A stretch of DNA of 64,000 nt. It comes from Thiothrix phosphatis (GTDB taxonomy: Bacteria > Pseudomonadota > Gammaproteobacteria > Thiotrichales > Thiotrichaceae). Location of the stretch: assembly GCF_035668035.1 (NCBI RefSeq), contig NZ_JAYMYJ010000047.1:1-64000 (forward strand), read 5' to 3'. Below are positions 37,201 to 47,324 of this stretch, in pieces; positions within the stretch are counted from its first letter, which is position 1; each line of letters starts with the position of its first letter. The notes under the pieces were generated by a model, which was not told the DNA's origin, made no database searches, and was given only the letters and a program-made list of their open reading frames with translations. A program made the position numbers and the translations under genes.

Positions 37201-38295
37201 ACCAATGGGACAGTGGTCACCCAATTTTACCTGGATAACCTGGAGAAAAAGGATTGGTTCTCCATCCGCATGCAGGATGAGGAAGTCAACACCCAACTTG
37301 AGTCCCTGGCCCATCAGCTTGAGGAGAAGAAAAAGCACTATGAGACCCGTCTGCACAAACAGCGTGACAAGCTGATGGCAGGTGATGATCTGGCTCCGGG
37401 CGTGCTGAAAATGGTCAAGGTGTACATCGCGGTCAAGCGCAGGATGCAGCCTGGCGACAAGATGGCGGGCCGTCACGGCAACAAGGGTGTGGTTTCACGC
37501 ATTGTGCCGGTTGAAGACATGCCCTATCTGGAAAATGGCCAGACGGTTGACATCGTTTTGAACCCGTTGGGCGTGCCTTCCCGCATGAACGTTGGGCAGG
37601 TGTTGGAAACCCATCTGGGGTGGGCAGGTAAAGGTCTGGGCGAAAAGATTGGCCGCATGATCGACACCAAGGCCAAAGTTGACGAGCTGCGTCAGTTCAT
37701 CAGTGAGATTTACGCCACGGGTGGTAATCCGCGCCAGGATGTGGTGGTGGACGAACTCTCCGATATGGAAGTCGTCGAACTGGCAGGCAACCTGCGTAAG
37801 GGTGTGCCAATGGCGACCCAGGTGTTCGATGGTGCTGATGAAGCTGAAATCAAGGCGCTGTTGCGTCTGGCGGAGTTGCCGGAAAGTGGGCAGACCTCGC
37901 TGTTTGATGGCCGCACAGGCGACAGGTTTGAACGCAAAGTCACGGTTGGTTACATGCATATGCTCAAGCTGAACCACTTGGTTGACGACAAGATGCATGC
38001 CCGTTCGACCGGCCCATACAGCCTTGTTACCCAACAACCGTTGGGTGGTAAGGCGCAGTTCGGCGGCCAGCGTTTTGGTGAGATGGAGGTTTGGGCGCTG
38101 GAAGCGTATGGCGCGGCCTACACCTTGCAGGAAATGCTCACCGTCAAGTCGGACGACGTCAATGGACGTAACCGCATGTACAAAAACATTGTGGATGGCG
38201 ACCATTACATGGAGGCCAGTATGCCTGAGTCCTTCAACGTGCTGATGAAGGAAATCCGCTCACTCGGTCTGAACATCGAGCTGGAACGCGACTAA
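34210..38295 (+). CDS. rpoB: RNA polymerase beta subunit
   Basis: Catalytic subunit of the core polymerase, 1361 residues, slightly longer than the E. coli protein (1342). It starts MGLSYTEKKRIRKDFGKR. The rifampicin region is of wild-type form (SSQLSQFMDQNNPLSE, then THKRRISALGPGGLTRERA). Later motifs include GYNFEDSILLSE, KMAGRHGNKGV and the C-terminal GGKAQFGGQRFGEMEVWALEAYGAA. GAGGAAAG lies before the ATG. rpoC follows after 18 bp. Minus-strand open frames within it are shadows. Confidence 0.98.
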   Translation: MGLSYTEKKRIRKDFGKRAQILEVPDLLTIQLDSYRHFLQEGMPVANRRDVGLHAAFSSVFPIVSYNGYTVLEYADYRLGEATFDVQECQLRGLTYQASLRVKLRLVIYDKDAPADANVVKSIKEQDVYLGELPLMTDKGTFIINGTERVIVSQLHRSPGVFFEHDKGKSNTAGKLLHSARVIPYRGSWLDFEFDPKDSIFVRIDRRRKLPATILLRALGMNNEQILDYFFDKTLVHLSDSSVEMEMTPDRLRGELASFDIMLDGELLVETGRRITAKHIRQLEKAGLNKLVVPPEYMNGKILAQNVIDTSTGEVLANANDELTADLLEKLRDNDVANFRVLYTNDLDRGAFVSNTLKIDSTASQLEAQIEIYRMMRPGEPPTKEAAENLFNNLFFTEDRYDLSAVGRMKFNRRLGRDEATGSGVLDQGDILDVLRKLIDIRDGRDDVDDIDHLGNRRVRSVGEMAENAFRVGLVRVERAVKERLTMAESEGLMPQELVNSKPVSAAIKEFFGSSQLSQFMDQNNPLSEVTHKRRISALGPGGLTRERAGFEVRDVHPTHYGRVCPIETPEGPNIGLINSLAVYARTNEYGFLETPYRKVIDSKPTMEIEYLSAIEESNYVIAQASAELNTDGALSDEFVSCRYRNEFTLMPAEKVQYMDVSPKQIVSVAASLIPFLEHDDANRALMGSNMQRQAVPCLRADKPLAGTGMERAVAQDSGSAVSARRGGKIDSVDAGRIVVRVNDVEADEVRGGVDIYNLIKYTRSNQNTCINQRPIVKVGDMVARGDVLADGSSTDLGELALGQNMFIAFMPWNGYNFEDSILLSERVVDEDRYTSIHIEELSCLARDTKLGPEEITADIPNVSESLLAKLDECGIIHVGAEVKPNDILVGKVTPKGESQLTPEEKLLRAIFGEKASDVKDTSLRVPTGMAGTVIDVRVFTRDGVERDARALAIQEEDLKKVRKDLRDELRIYEADIFDRFAKLVLDKEAVGGPNRLTNGTVVTQFYLDNLEKKDWFSIRMQDEEVNTQLESLAHQLEEKKKHYETRLHKQRDKLMAGDDLAPGVLKMVKVYIAVKRRMQPGDKMAGRHGNKGVVSRIVPVEDMPYLENGQTVDIVLNPLGVPSRMNVGQVLETHLGWAGKGLGEKIGRMIDTKAKVDELRQFISEIYATGGNPRQDVVVDELSDMEVVELAGNLRKGVPMATQVFDGADEAEIKALLRLAELPESGQTSLFDGRTGDRFERKVTVGYMHMLKLNHLVDDKMHARSTGPYSLVTQQPLGGKAQFGGQRFGEMEVWALEAYGAAYTLQEMLTVKSDDVNGRNRMYKNIVDGDHYMEASMPESFNVLMKEIRSLGLNIELERD

Positions 38296-38313
38296 ACACG
38301 GGATTGGATTGCG

Positions 38314-41300
38314 ATGAAAGATTTATTGAACTTCCACAAGAAAGAACAGGAAAGCCAGGACTTTGATGCGATCAAGGTTGGTTTGGCGTCGCCTGAAGTC
38401 ATCCGTTCATGGTCGTATGGTGAGGTCAAGAAGCCGGAAACCATCAACTATCGTACTTTCAAGCCGGAACGTGATGGCTTGTTCTGCGCCAAGATTTTTG
38501 GCCCAGTCAAGGACTACGAATGTCTGTGCGGCAAGTACAAGCGCCTGAAGCATCGCGGCGTCGTGTGCGAGAAATGCGGCGTTGAGGTGACCCAGACCAA
38601 GGTGCGCCGTGAGCGCATGGGGCATATTGACTTGGCCAGCCCGGTTGCGCATATCTGGTTTTTGAAGTCCCTGCCGTCCCGCATCGGTCTGATGTTGGAT
38701 ATGACGTTGCGTGACATTGAGCGGATTCTCTATTTCGAAACCTTCGTGGTCACCGAGCCGGGCATGACGACCCTGGAACGTGGTCAATTGCTGAGTGACG
38801 AAGCTTACCTGGAGGCTATCGAGGAGTTTGGTGACGAATTCGAGGCCAGCATGGGCGCGGAAGCTATCCTGGAGCTGCTGAAAACCATTGACCTCAAAGA
38901 TGAAGTCGCCAAGATGCGCGAAGAAATCAATGAGACAGGTTCCGAAACCAAGCTCAAGCGTTTGGGCAAGCGCCTAAAGCTGATGGAGTCATTTTTAAGT
39001 TCCGGCAACCATCCTGAATGGATGATTATGACCGTGCTGCCGGTGCTGCCGCCGGACTTGCGTCCGTTGGTGCCTTTGGATGGGGGGCGTTTTGCGACTT
39101 CCGACCTGAATGATTTGTACCGTCGTGTGATCAACCGTAACAATCGTCTCAAGCGTCTGCTGGAGTTGAATGCGCCCGACATTATCGTGCGCAATGAAAA
39201 GCGCATGTTGCAGGAATCCGTCGACGCGTTGCTGGACAACGGCCGCCGTGGCCGCGCCATCACCGGCTCGAACAAGCGTCCGCTCAAGTCCCTGTCTGAC
39301 ATGATCAAGGGCAAGCAGGGGCGCTTCCGTCAGAACCTGCTGGGCAAGCGTGTCGACTATTCAGGGCGTTCCGTTATCGTGGTTGGGCCTACCCTGCGCC
39401 TGCACCAGTGTGGCCTGCCTAAGAAAATGGCGCTGGAATTGTTCAAGCCGTTCATTTTCGGCAAGCTGCAACGGCGCGGGTTGGCGACCACCATTAAGGC
39501 CGCCAAGAAGTTGGTTGAGCGTGAAACGGCCGAAGTTTGGGACATTTTGGCGGAAGTTATCCGCGAGCATCCTGTTATGCTCAACCGTGCGCCGACGTTG
39601 CACCGTTTGGGCATCCAGGCGTTCGAGCCAACCCTGATCGAAGGCAAGGCGATCCAGCTGCACCCGCTGGTTTGCTCCGCATTCAATGCGGACTTCGACG
39701 GCGACCAGATGGCGGTGCATGTGCCTTTGTCCTTGGAGGCGCAGCTTGAAGCGCGCACCCTGATGATGGCGACCAACAATGTATTGTCACCGGCCAACGG
39801 CGAACCAATCATTGTGCCTTCCCAGGACATCGTTCTGGGGTTGTACTACATGACCCGCGAGGCGGTGAATGCCAAGGGCGAGGGCATGGTGTTTGCTGAC
39901 CCGGCGGAAGCGCAGCGCGCCTATGATACCGGCAATGCTTCCCTGCATGCCAAGGTGAAAGTGCGCATCACTGACACCATCAAGGATGAAGATGGTGAGT
40001 TCGTCAAGCGCACCCGCTTGCTTGACACCACGGTGGGCCGCTCCTTGTTGACGGGCATTATGCCAGCTGGCCTGCCGTTTGAGCTGTTCAATACGGTTTT
40101 GAAGAAAAAGGCCATTTCCAAACTGATCAATGAGGCCTACCGCCGTGTTGGCCTGAAGGCGGCGGTTATTTTTGCTGACCAGCTGATGTATACGGGCTAC
40201 CGCTATGCCACCCGTGCTGGGGTTTCGTTCTGCGCCGATGACATGATGATCCCGGAAAAGAAGGCAGGGCTATTGGCGGAAGCGGAAGAGGCAGTGCTGG
40301 AAATCGAACATCAATTTGCCAGTGGCTTGGTGACCCAAGGAGAGCGCTATAACAAGGTCGTCGATATTTGGGCGAGCACCAATGAAAAAGTCGCCAAGGC
40401 GATGATGGAGAAAATTGGTAAGGAAGAGGCGGTTGATGCGGATGGCAAGACCATCATGCAGGAGTCCTTTAATTCCATTTACATGATGGCCGACTCCGGG
40501 GCGCGTGGTTCCGCCGCCCAGATTCGTCAGTTGGCGGGGATGCGCGGCTTGATGGCGAAGCCGGATGGTTCCATCATCGAAACGCCGATCACGTCCAATT
40601 TCCGCGAAGGCCTGAACGTACTCCAATACTTCATTTCTACCCACGGCGCGCGTAAAGGTTTGGCGGATACTGCGCTGAAAACGGCAAACTCCGGTTATCT
40701 GACCCGGCGTCTGGTTGACGTGGCGCAGGACATGGTGGTCACCATCGATGATTGCGGCACGGTGCAGGGCATCCGTATGCGTCCAATCATCGAGGGTGGC
40801 GACGTGGTGGAGGCGTTGGCTGAACGTGTGCTTGGCCGGGTGGTGGCGCAGGACGTCGCCCGTGGCGATGATGTGCTGATCCCTGCGGGCACTTTCCTGG
40901 ATGAATCCTGGGTCAAGCAGATTGACGCGTTGGCGGTGGATGAAATTGTGGTGCGTTCCGCCATTACGTGTGAAACCCGTTACGGCGTGTGTGCCAAGTG
41001 CTATGGGCGCGACTTGGCGCGTGGGCATATTGTCAACAAGGGGGAGGCGGTTGGCGTTATCGCTGCTCAGTCCATCGGCGAGCCAGGCACCCAGTTGACC
41101 ATGCGCACCTTCCACATCGGCGGTGCCGCCAGCCGGGCGGCTGCGGAAAGCAGCATCTCGGTCAAATCTGCGGGTCAGGTGCATCTGATCAACGTCAAGA
41201 CCGTGCGCAATAAGGATGGCAAGCTGGTGGCGGTGTCCCGTTCCGGCGAGCTGGGGGTTGTCGATGAGAGCGGGCGCGATAAGGAACGCTACAAGTTGCC

Positions 41301-42507
41301 TTACGGTGCCATTTTGTCGGTCGACCAGTATGCGCAGGTGCAGGCAGGCCAGGAAGTGGCTACGTGGGACCCGCATACCCACCCGATCATTTCCGAGGTG
41401 TCTGGGCGCGTCAACTTCAGCGACTTTATTGATGGCGTGACTGTCCAGACCAAAATTGATGAGATCACTGGCTTGTCTTCCATCGAGGTCATGGATCCGA
41501 AAAACCGCCCCACAGCTGGCCGTGAATTGCGCCCAACCGTGCGCCTGTTGGATGAAGGCGGCGAAAACGTGTTTTTCGAAGGCACTAAGATTCCGGTGCA
41601 ATACCCATTGCCAGCTGGGGCGATTGTCAGCTCCACCAATGGTGCAAATGTGCAGGTTGGTGAGGTTGTGGCGCGTCTGCCGCAGGCTTCTTCCAAGACC
41701 CGTGACATTACGGGTGGTTTGCCGCGTGTTGCTGACTTGTTCGAAGCCCGCAAGCCAAAAGATGGTGCGATCCTGGCGGAGAAGACCGGTACGATTTCCT
41801 TTGGTAAGGAAACTAAGGGCAAGCAACGTGTGGTCATCACCAACGAGGATGGCGAGCAGCATGAAGAGCTGATCCCCAAGTGGCGTAATCTGGATGTGTT
41901 CGAAGGTGAGAAGATCAACCGTGGTGAGGTTATCGCCGACGGTGAGCCTAACCCGCACGACATCCTGCGCCTGTTGGGCGCTACCGCACTGGCTGAATAC
42001 CAAGTCAAGGAAATTCAGGACGTTTACCGCCTGCAAGGCGTGAAGATCAATGACAAGCATATTGAGGTCATCGTCCGGCAGATGATGCGTAAGGTTGAAA
42101 TCGTTGATTCGGGCGATAGCAAGTTCCTGCGTGGTGAGCAGACTGACTTCTGGCGTGTGGTGGAGGAAAACAAACGGCTGGATGCGGAAGGCAAGCTCAA
42201 GATTGTGTTCGAGCGGTTGTTGATGGGGATCACCAAGGCGTCGCTGGTGACGGACTCCTTCGTGTCTGCTGCTTCCTTCCAGGAAACCACCCGTGTCTTG
42301 ACCGAAGCAGCAGTGCGTGGTGCGCGTGATGAGTTGCGGGGCCTGAAGGAAAACGTCATTGTGGGCCGCTTGATTCCGGCAGGCACTGGCCTTGCCTACC
42401 ACGACGATCGCCGCAGCCAGCGTAATGAGTTTACCTACGAGCGCCGTCCGGACTCCGGTGAAACCATTAGTTTTGGTGAGGCGCTGGATATGGATTCTGG
42501 TGAATAA
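38314..42507 (+). CDS. rpoC: RNA polymerase beta' subunit
   Basis: Largest core polymerase subunit, 1397 residues. It carries the N-terminal zinc site (CLCGKYKRLKHRGVVCEKCG), the active-site Mg-binding motif NADFDGD at residue 458 (the E. coli position), the bridge helix/trigger loop region and a second zinc site (CETRYGVCAKCYGRD). AAQSIGEPGTQLTMRTFHIGGAA is also present. The length agrees with E. coli (1407). It ends the rpoBC unit and is followed by two hairpins. Confidence 0.98.
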   Translation: MKDLLNFHKKEQESQDFDAIKVGLASPEVIRSWSYGEVKKPETINYRTFKPERDGLFCAKIFGPVKDYECLCGKYKRLKHRGVVCEKCGVEVTQTKVRRERMGHIDLASPVAHIWFLKSLPSRIGLMLDMTLRDIERILYFETFVVTEPGMTTLERGQLLSDEAYLEAIEEFGDEFEASMGAEAILELLKTIDLKDEVAKMREEINETGSETKLKRLGKRLKLMESFLSSGNHPEWMIMTVLPVLPPDLRPLVPLDGGRFATSDLNDLYRRVINRNNRLKRLLELNAPDIIVRNEKRMLQESVDALLDNGRRGRAITGSNKRPLKSLSDMIKGKQGRFRQNLLGKRVDYSGRSVIVVGPTLRLHQCGLPKKMALELFKPFIFGKLQRRGLATTIKAAKKLVERETAEVWDILAEVIREHPVMLNRAPTLHRLGIQAFEPTLIEGKAIQLHPLVCSAFNADFDGDQMAVHVPLSLEAQLEARTLMMATNNVLSPANGEPIIVPSQDIVLGLYYMTREAVNAKGEGMVFADPAEAQRAYDTGNASLHAKVKVRITDTIKDEDGEFVKRTRLLDTTVGRSLLTGIMPAGLPFELFNTVLKKKAISKLINEAYRRVGLKAAVIFADQLMYTGYRYATRAGVSFCADDMMIPEKKAGLLAEAEEAVLEIEHQFASGLVTQGERYNKVVDIWASTNEKVAKAMMEKIGKEEAVDADGKTIMQESFNSIYMMADSGARGSAAQIRQLAGMRGLMAKPDGSIIETPITSNFREGLNVLQYFISTHGARKGLADTALKTANSGYLTRRLVDVAQDMVVTIDDCGTVQGIRMRPIIEGGDVVEALAERVLGRVVAQDVARGDDVLIPAGTFLDESWVKQIDALAVDEIVVRSAITCETRYGVCAKCYGRDLARGHIVNKGEAVGVIAAQSIGEPGTQLTMRTFHIGGAASRAAAESSISVKSAGQVHLINVKTVRNKDGKLVAVSRSGELGVVDESGRDKERYKLPYGAILSVDQYAQVQAGQEVATWDPHTHPIISEVSGRVNFSDFIDGVTVQTKIDEITGLSSIEVMDPKNRPTAGRELRPTVRLLDEGGENVFFEGTKIPVQYPLPAGAIVSSTNGANVQVGEVVARLPQASSKTRDITGGLPRVADLFEARKPKDGAILAEKTGTISFGKETKGKQRVVITNEDGEQHEELIPKWRNLDVFEGEKINRGEVIADGEPNPHDILRLLGATALAEYQVKEIQDVYRLQGVKINDKHIEVIVRQMMRKVEIVDSGDSKFLRGEQTDFWRVVEENKRLDAEGKLKIVFERLLMGITKASLVTDSFVSAASFQETTRVLTEAAVRGARDELRGLKENVIVGRLIPAGTGLAYHDDRRSQRNEFTYERRPDSGETISFGEALDMDSGE

Positions 42508-42537
42508 CCAGAAGGCGTTTAACTTTAAGTGATTGAT

Positions 42538-42567
42538 GGGAAAAACCTCCTTGACAGGAGGTTTCCC
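42538..42567 (+). terminator. Hairpin downstream of rpoC
   Basis: 11-bp stem with two bulged A (GGGAAA..CCTCC with GGAGGTTTCCC), loop TTGACA. No T-run, so it is possibly an RNA 3'-end stabiliser or a weak terminator. Confidence 0.5.
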
Positions 42568-42591
42568 GATCCCTAAAATCTGGCGTCCTCA

Positions 42592-42621
42592 AACAGACCG
42601 ATTTTCGGTCTGTTGCTTTTA
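42592..42621 (+). terminator. Rho-independent terminator between rpoC and rpsL
   Basis: Perfect 9-bp stem (AACAGACCG with CGGTCTGTT), loop ATTTT, followed by GCTTTTA. It probably ends the rpoBC transcript and separates it from the str operon. Confidence 0.85.
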
Positions 42622-42677
42622 TGGGGACTAGGCAAGCCAGGCAAGTTCCTCGTGATTCCAGGAGACATTTTCAGGAT

Positions 42678-43052
42678 ATGGCGACAGTAAACCAATTGGT
42701 GCGTAAGCCGCGCCAAAGCAAAGTAGAGAAAAGTAAGGTGCCAGCGCTGGAGGCTTGTCCGCAGCGTCGTGGTGTTTGTACCCGTGTTTATACGACCACC
42801 CCGAAGAAGCCGAACTCCGCAATGCGTAAGGTTGCTCGTGTGCGTCTGACCAATGGCTTTGAGGTCACCAGCTATATCGGTGGTGAAGGCCATAACCTCC
42901 AGGAACACTCCGTGGTGCTGATTCGCGGCGGTCGTGTGAAAGACCTGCCAGGTGTGCGTTATCACACTGTTCGCGGCAGCCTGGATACCCAGGGTGTCAA
43001 GGATCGCAAGCAAGCCCGTTCCAAATACGGTGCCAAGCGTCCTAAGAAGTAA
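42678..43052 (+). CDS. rpsL: 30S ribosomal protein S12
   Basis: Decoding-centre protein, 124 residues. It starts MATVNQLVRKPRQ and has TTPKKPNSAMRKVARVRLTN and RGGRVKDLPGVRYH; the lysines where streptomycin-resistance mutations arise are wild type. ATG 42678 is chosen because it gives the family N-terminus; the longer frame crosses the terminator. First gene of the str operon. Confidence 0.98.
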   Translation: MATVNQLVRKPRQSKVEKSKVPALEACPQRRGVCTRVYTTTPKKPNSAMRKVARVRLTNGFEVTSYIGGEGHNLQEHSVVLIRGGRVKDLPGVRYHTVRGSLDTQGVKDRKQARSKYGAKRPKK

Positions 43053-43075
43053 TTTTGAGAGCATGAGATTGAGTT

Positions 43076-43546
43076 ATGCCTAGAAGAAGAGAAGTCCCCA
43101 AGCGCGAAGTTCTGCCTGATCCGAAGTTCGGAAGCCAGTTGCTGACCAAGTTCATGAATGCGGTTATGCAGGATGGCAAAAAGTCTGTGGCGGAAAAGAT
43201 TATTTATGGCGCATTGACTGAAATCGCTGGCAAGAAAGGCGGTGATGGCTTGGATGTGCTGGAAGATGCGCTGGATAATGTGCGTCCTGCTGTGGAAGTC
43301 AAGTCCCGCCGTGTTGGCGGTGCCACTTATCAGGTTCCGGTTGAAGTGCGCCCCTCCCGTCAAAATGCATTGGCCATGCGTTGGCTGATTGAAGCTGCCC
43401 GCAAGCGTGGTGAGAAATCCATGGCGCGCAAGTTGGCGGGTGAGCTGATGGATGCTTCTGAAAAACGCGGCACTGCAGTGAAAAAGCGTGAAGACGTGCA
43501 TCGCATGGCTGAAGCCAATAAGGCGTTCGCCCACTTCCGTTGGTAA
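43076..43546 (+). CDS. rpsG: 30S ribosomal protein S7
   Basis: Primary 16S rRNA 3'-domain binder and, in E. coli, the translational repressor of the str operon. The 156 residues start MPRRREVPKREVLPDPK and include NKFMN-like KFMNAVMQDGKKSVAE, RVGGATYQVPVEVRP and EDVHRMAEANKAFAHFRW. It lies 23 bp after rpsL and 18 bp before fusA. Confidence 0.98.
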   Translation: MPRRREVPKREVLPDPKFGSQLLTKFMNAVMQDGKKSVAEKIIYGALTEIAGKKGGDGLDVLEDALDNVRPAVEVKSRRVGGATYQVPVEVRPSRQNALAMRWLIEAARKRGEKSMARKLAGELMDASEKRGTAVKKREDVHRMAEANKAFAHFRW

Positions 43547-43564
43547 TTGCACGAGTGGCAGGCT

Positions 43565-45670
43565 GTGGCGCGTAATACCCCTATTGAGCAGTACCGTAAT
43601 ATCGGCATCATGGCACACATTGATGCTGGTAAGACAACTGCGACTGAGCGCATCCTGTTTTATACAGGTGTGTCTCATAAAATCGGGGAGGTTCATGATG
43701 GCGCGGCGACCATGGATTGGATGGAGCAAGAACGTGAACGTGGCATAACGATCACGTCTGCGGCGACCACCTGTTTCTGGTCAGGGATGGATGAGCAATT
43801 CCCGCAGCACCGCATCAATATTATCGATACGCCGGGGCATGTGGACTTCACGATTGAAGTGGAGCGTTCCCTGCGGGTGCTGGATGGTGCTGTTTTTGTG
43901 TTGTGCGCCGTGGGTGGTGTGCAGCCGCAGTCCGAAACGGTCTGGCGTCAAGCGAACAAATATCACGTTCCGCGAATGGCGTTCGTTAATAAGATGGATC
44001 GTTCCGGGGCAAATTTCCTGCGTGTTTACGAACAGCTGAAAGCCAAGCTGAACGCAAATCCGGTGCCGCTCCAACTGCCCATTGGCGCAGAAGAGCATTT
44101 CTCCGGGGTCGTTGACTTGATCCGCATGAAAGCCATTATGTGGAATGAGGCGGATAAAGGGGTCACCTATCAGGCTGTTGATATTCCGGCTGATATGGTG
44201 GATTCCTGTCGCGAATGGCGTGAGCGGATGGTCGAGGCGGCGGCTGAAGCTGATGAAGTTCTGATGGATAAATACCTTGGCGAAGGTGATTTGTCTGCTG
44301 AAGATATTATTGCAGGTTTGCGTATACGCACCATTAATCTTGAAATCGTGCCGATGACCTGCGGCTCTGCTTTTAAGAATAAAGGCATCCAGGCGGTGCT
44401 GGATAAGATTGTGGAGCTGATGCCGTCGCCAGTTGATGTGCCTTCCATCAAGGGTCATCTTGATGATAAGGAGGAAACTGAGGCTGAACGTCATCCATCG
44501 GATAATGAGCCGTTTGCCGCGTTGGCATTCAAGATTGCCACGGATCCGTTTGTCGGCACGCTGACATTCTTTCGGGTGTATTCGGGTGTGCTGACTTCGC
44601 AAAGCGTGGTGTACAACCCGGTCAAAGGCAAGCGTGAGCGCATTGGCCGTTTGGTGCAGATGCACGCCAATTCACGCGAGGATATTGATGAAGTCCGGGC
44701 AGGTGATATCGCTGCCGCAGTCGGGCTGAAAGAAGTGACGACCGGCGACACCTTGTGTGACATGAACCGTGTCATCACCTTGGAACGGATGGATTTTCCA
44801 GAGCCGGTTATTTCTATTGCAGTTGAACCGAAGTCCAAAGCTGATCAGGAAAGAATGGGCATTGCCTTGAGCAAGCTGGCTCAGGAAGATCCGTCTTTTC
44901 GGGTGCGTACTGATGAGGAAACGGGTCAGACCATTATTTCCGGCATGGGTGAGTTGCATCTGGAGATTATTGTTGACCGCATGCTGCGTGAGTTCAAGGT
45001 GAGCTGCAATGTGGGTGCGCCACAGGTGGCGTACCGTGAAACCATCCGCAAGACGGTGGAGGCGGAAGGGAAATTTATCCGGCAATCTGGCGGGCGGGGT
45101 CAGTATGGTCACGTCTGGCTGCGATTGGAACCCTTGCCTGAGGGTAAAGGGTATGAGTTTGTTAACGCAGTTATCGGTGGGGTGGTGCCGAAAGAGTTTA
45201 TCCCTCCCGTTGATAAAGGTGTGCAAGAACAAATGGGTAATGGCGTATTGGCTGGATTCCCATTGGTCGATATGAAGGTCACGATATTCGATGGCTCATT
45301 CCATGATGTGGACTCCAGTGAACTGGCGTTCAAGATCGCTGGCTCCATGGCGGTCAGAAGTGGCGTCATGAGCGCTGGGCCAATTTTGCTTGAGCCGATG
45401 ATGAAAGTTGAAGTGACAACTCCGGAAGAATATATGGGGGATGTCATCGGTGACCTTAATCGTCGGCGTGGTTTGGTGCAGGGCATGGATGAGGAAAGTG
45501 GCAGCATGGTGGTGCATGCTGAGGTTCCTTTAGGCGAAATGTTCGGTTATGCAACTGATCTGCGTTCCGCCACTCAAGGGCGTGCCTCGTACAGTATGGA
45601 ATTTGCACGATATGCGGAAGCGCCTGCGGCTATTACTCAGGCGGTCATCAGGAAAGAAAAAGGTGAGTGA
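43565..45670 (+). CDS. fusA: Elongation factor G
   Basis: Translocase GTPase, 701 residues. I start at GTG 43565, giving VARNTPIEQYRNIGIMAHIDAGKTT, which matches the family; a TTG six codons upstream abuts the rpsG stop. G motifs AHIDAGKTTATERIL, DTPGHVDFT and NKMDR are present, with later EF-G domains including GMGELHLEIIVDRM and GGRGQYGHV. The tuf copy 2 follows after 5 bp. Confidence 0.97.
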   Translation: MARNTPIEQYRNIGIMAHIDAGKTTATERILFYTGVSHKIGEVHDGAATMDWMEQERERGITITSAATTCFWSGMDEQFPQHRINIIDTPGHVDFTIEVERSLRVLDGAVFVLCAVGGVQPQSETVWRQANKYHVPRMAFVNKMDRSGANFLRVYEQLKAKLNANPVPLQLPIGAEEHFSGVVDLIRMKAIMWNEADKGVTYQAVDIPADMVDSCREWRERMVEAAAEADEVLMDKYLGEGDLSAEDIIAGLRIRTINLEIVPMTCGSAFKNKGIQAVLDKIVELMPSPVDVPSIKGHLDDKEETEAERHPSDNEPFAALAFKIATDPFVGTLTFFRVYSGVLTSQSVVYNPVKGKRERIGRLVQMHANSREDIDEVRAGDIAAAVGLKEVTTGDTLCDMNRVITLERMDFPEPVISIAVEPKSKADQERMGIALSKLAQEDPSFRVRTDEETGQTIISGMGELHLEIIVDRMLREFKVSCNVGAPQVAYRETIRKTVEAEGKFIRQSGGRGQYGHVWLRLEPLPEGKGYEFVNAVIGGVVPKEFIPPVDKGVQEQMGNGVLAGFPLVDMKVTIFDGSFHDVDSSELAFKIAGSMAVRSGVMSAGPILLEPMMKVEVTTPEEYMGDVIGDLNRRRGLVQGMDEESGSMVVHAEVPLGEMFGYATDLRSATQGRASYSMEFARYAEAPAAITQAVIRKEKGE

Positions 45671-45675
45671 CAACG

Positions 45676-46866
<1,191 letters not shown>

Positions 46867-46871
46867 TAGTT

Positions 46872-47183
46872 ATGTCTGATCAAAGAATCCGTATCCGCTT
46901 GAAAGCTTTCGACCATCGTTTGATTGATCGCTCTGCGACCGAAATTGTTGAAACGGCCAAGCGTACAGGTGCTCGGGTCAAGGGGCCAATTCCTTTGCCG
47001 ACTCGTACAGAGCGTTACACGGTGTTGATTTCTCCTCATGTCAACAAGGATGCGCGTGACCAGTATGAAATTCGTACTTATAAACGCCTGATGGATATTA
47101 TTGATCCGACCGATAAAACAGTGGATGCGCTCATGAAGCTAGATTTGGCTGCGGGCGTTGATGTGCAGATCAAACTTAACTGA
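46872..47183 (+). CDS. rpsJ: 30S ribosomal protein S10 (NusE)
   Basis: Ribosomal head protein and antitermination factor that contacts NusG and NusB. 103 residues, beginning MSDQRIRIRLKAFDHRLID, with GPIPLPTRTERYTVL and RTYKRLMDIIDPTDKTVDALM. It lies 5 bp after tuf, so it is transcribed with the str operon; a new promoter and hairpin separate it from rplC. Confidence 0.98.
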   Translation: MSDQRIRIRLKAFDHRLIDRSATEIVETAKRTGARVKGPIPLPTRTERYTVLISPHVNKDARDQYEIRTYKRLMDIIDPTDKTVDALMKLDLAAGVDVQIKLN

Positions 47184-47198
47184 TTTGTAAAAAGTTCA

Positions 47199-47226
47199 TA
47201 GACGGCAGGGGATTTTCTGCTATAAT
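47199..47226 (+). promoter_or_regulatory. Extended -10 promoter upstream of rplC
   Basis: Perfect TATAAT at 47221-47226 with the TGC extension directly before it, and a candidate -35 TAGACG at 47199-47204 (16-bp spacer). It is placed after rpsJ, so it would drive rplC and the rest of the S10 operon independently of the str operon. Confidence 0.75.
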
Positions 47227-47239
47227 GCGCGGCTTTCAA

Positions 47240-47270
47240 CGGCTCGACCCAGGTCGAGCCGAGCTTTTCT
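47240..47270 (+). promoter_or_regulatory. Leader hairpin of the rplC transcript, attenuator-like
   Basis: 9-bp stem CGGCTCGAC with GTCGAGCCG around CCAG, followed by AGCTTTTCT. It begins about 14 bp after the TATAAT box, so it forms in the first transcribed bases. It resembles an attenuator and may be part of a ribosomal-protein feedback leader. Confidence 0.65.
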
Positions 47271-47324
47271 AGAATTCATATAGAATGAAAGTTGCTCAGT
47301 GTGAGTAATTGAAGAGGTATGCAA

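Noticed and set aside
40270..42402. 710-codon minus-strand open frame inside rpoC (and 509 codons inside rpoB, 452 inside tamB)
   Set aside because: Antisense shadows in GC-rich conserved genes. Low-complexity His/Gln/Arg-rich translations, no homology and no start signals.
42507..42678. Search for a small gene between rpoC and rpsL
   Set aside because: Only two hairpins and the rpsL leader are seen; no frame with start signal and plausible product.
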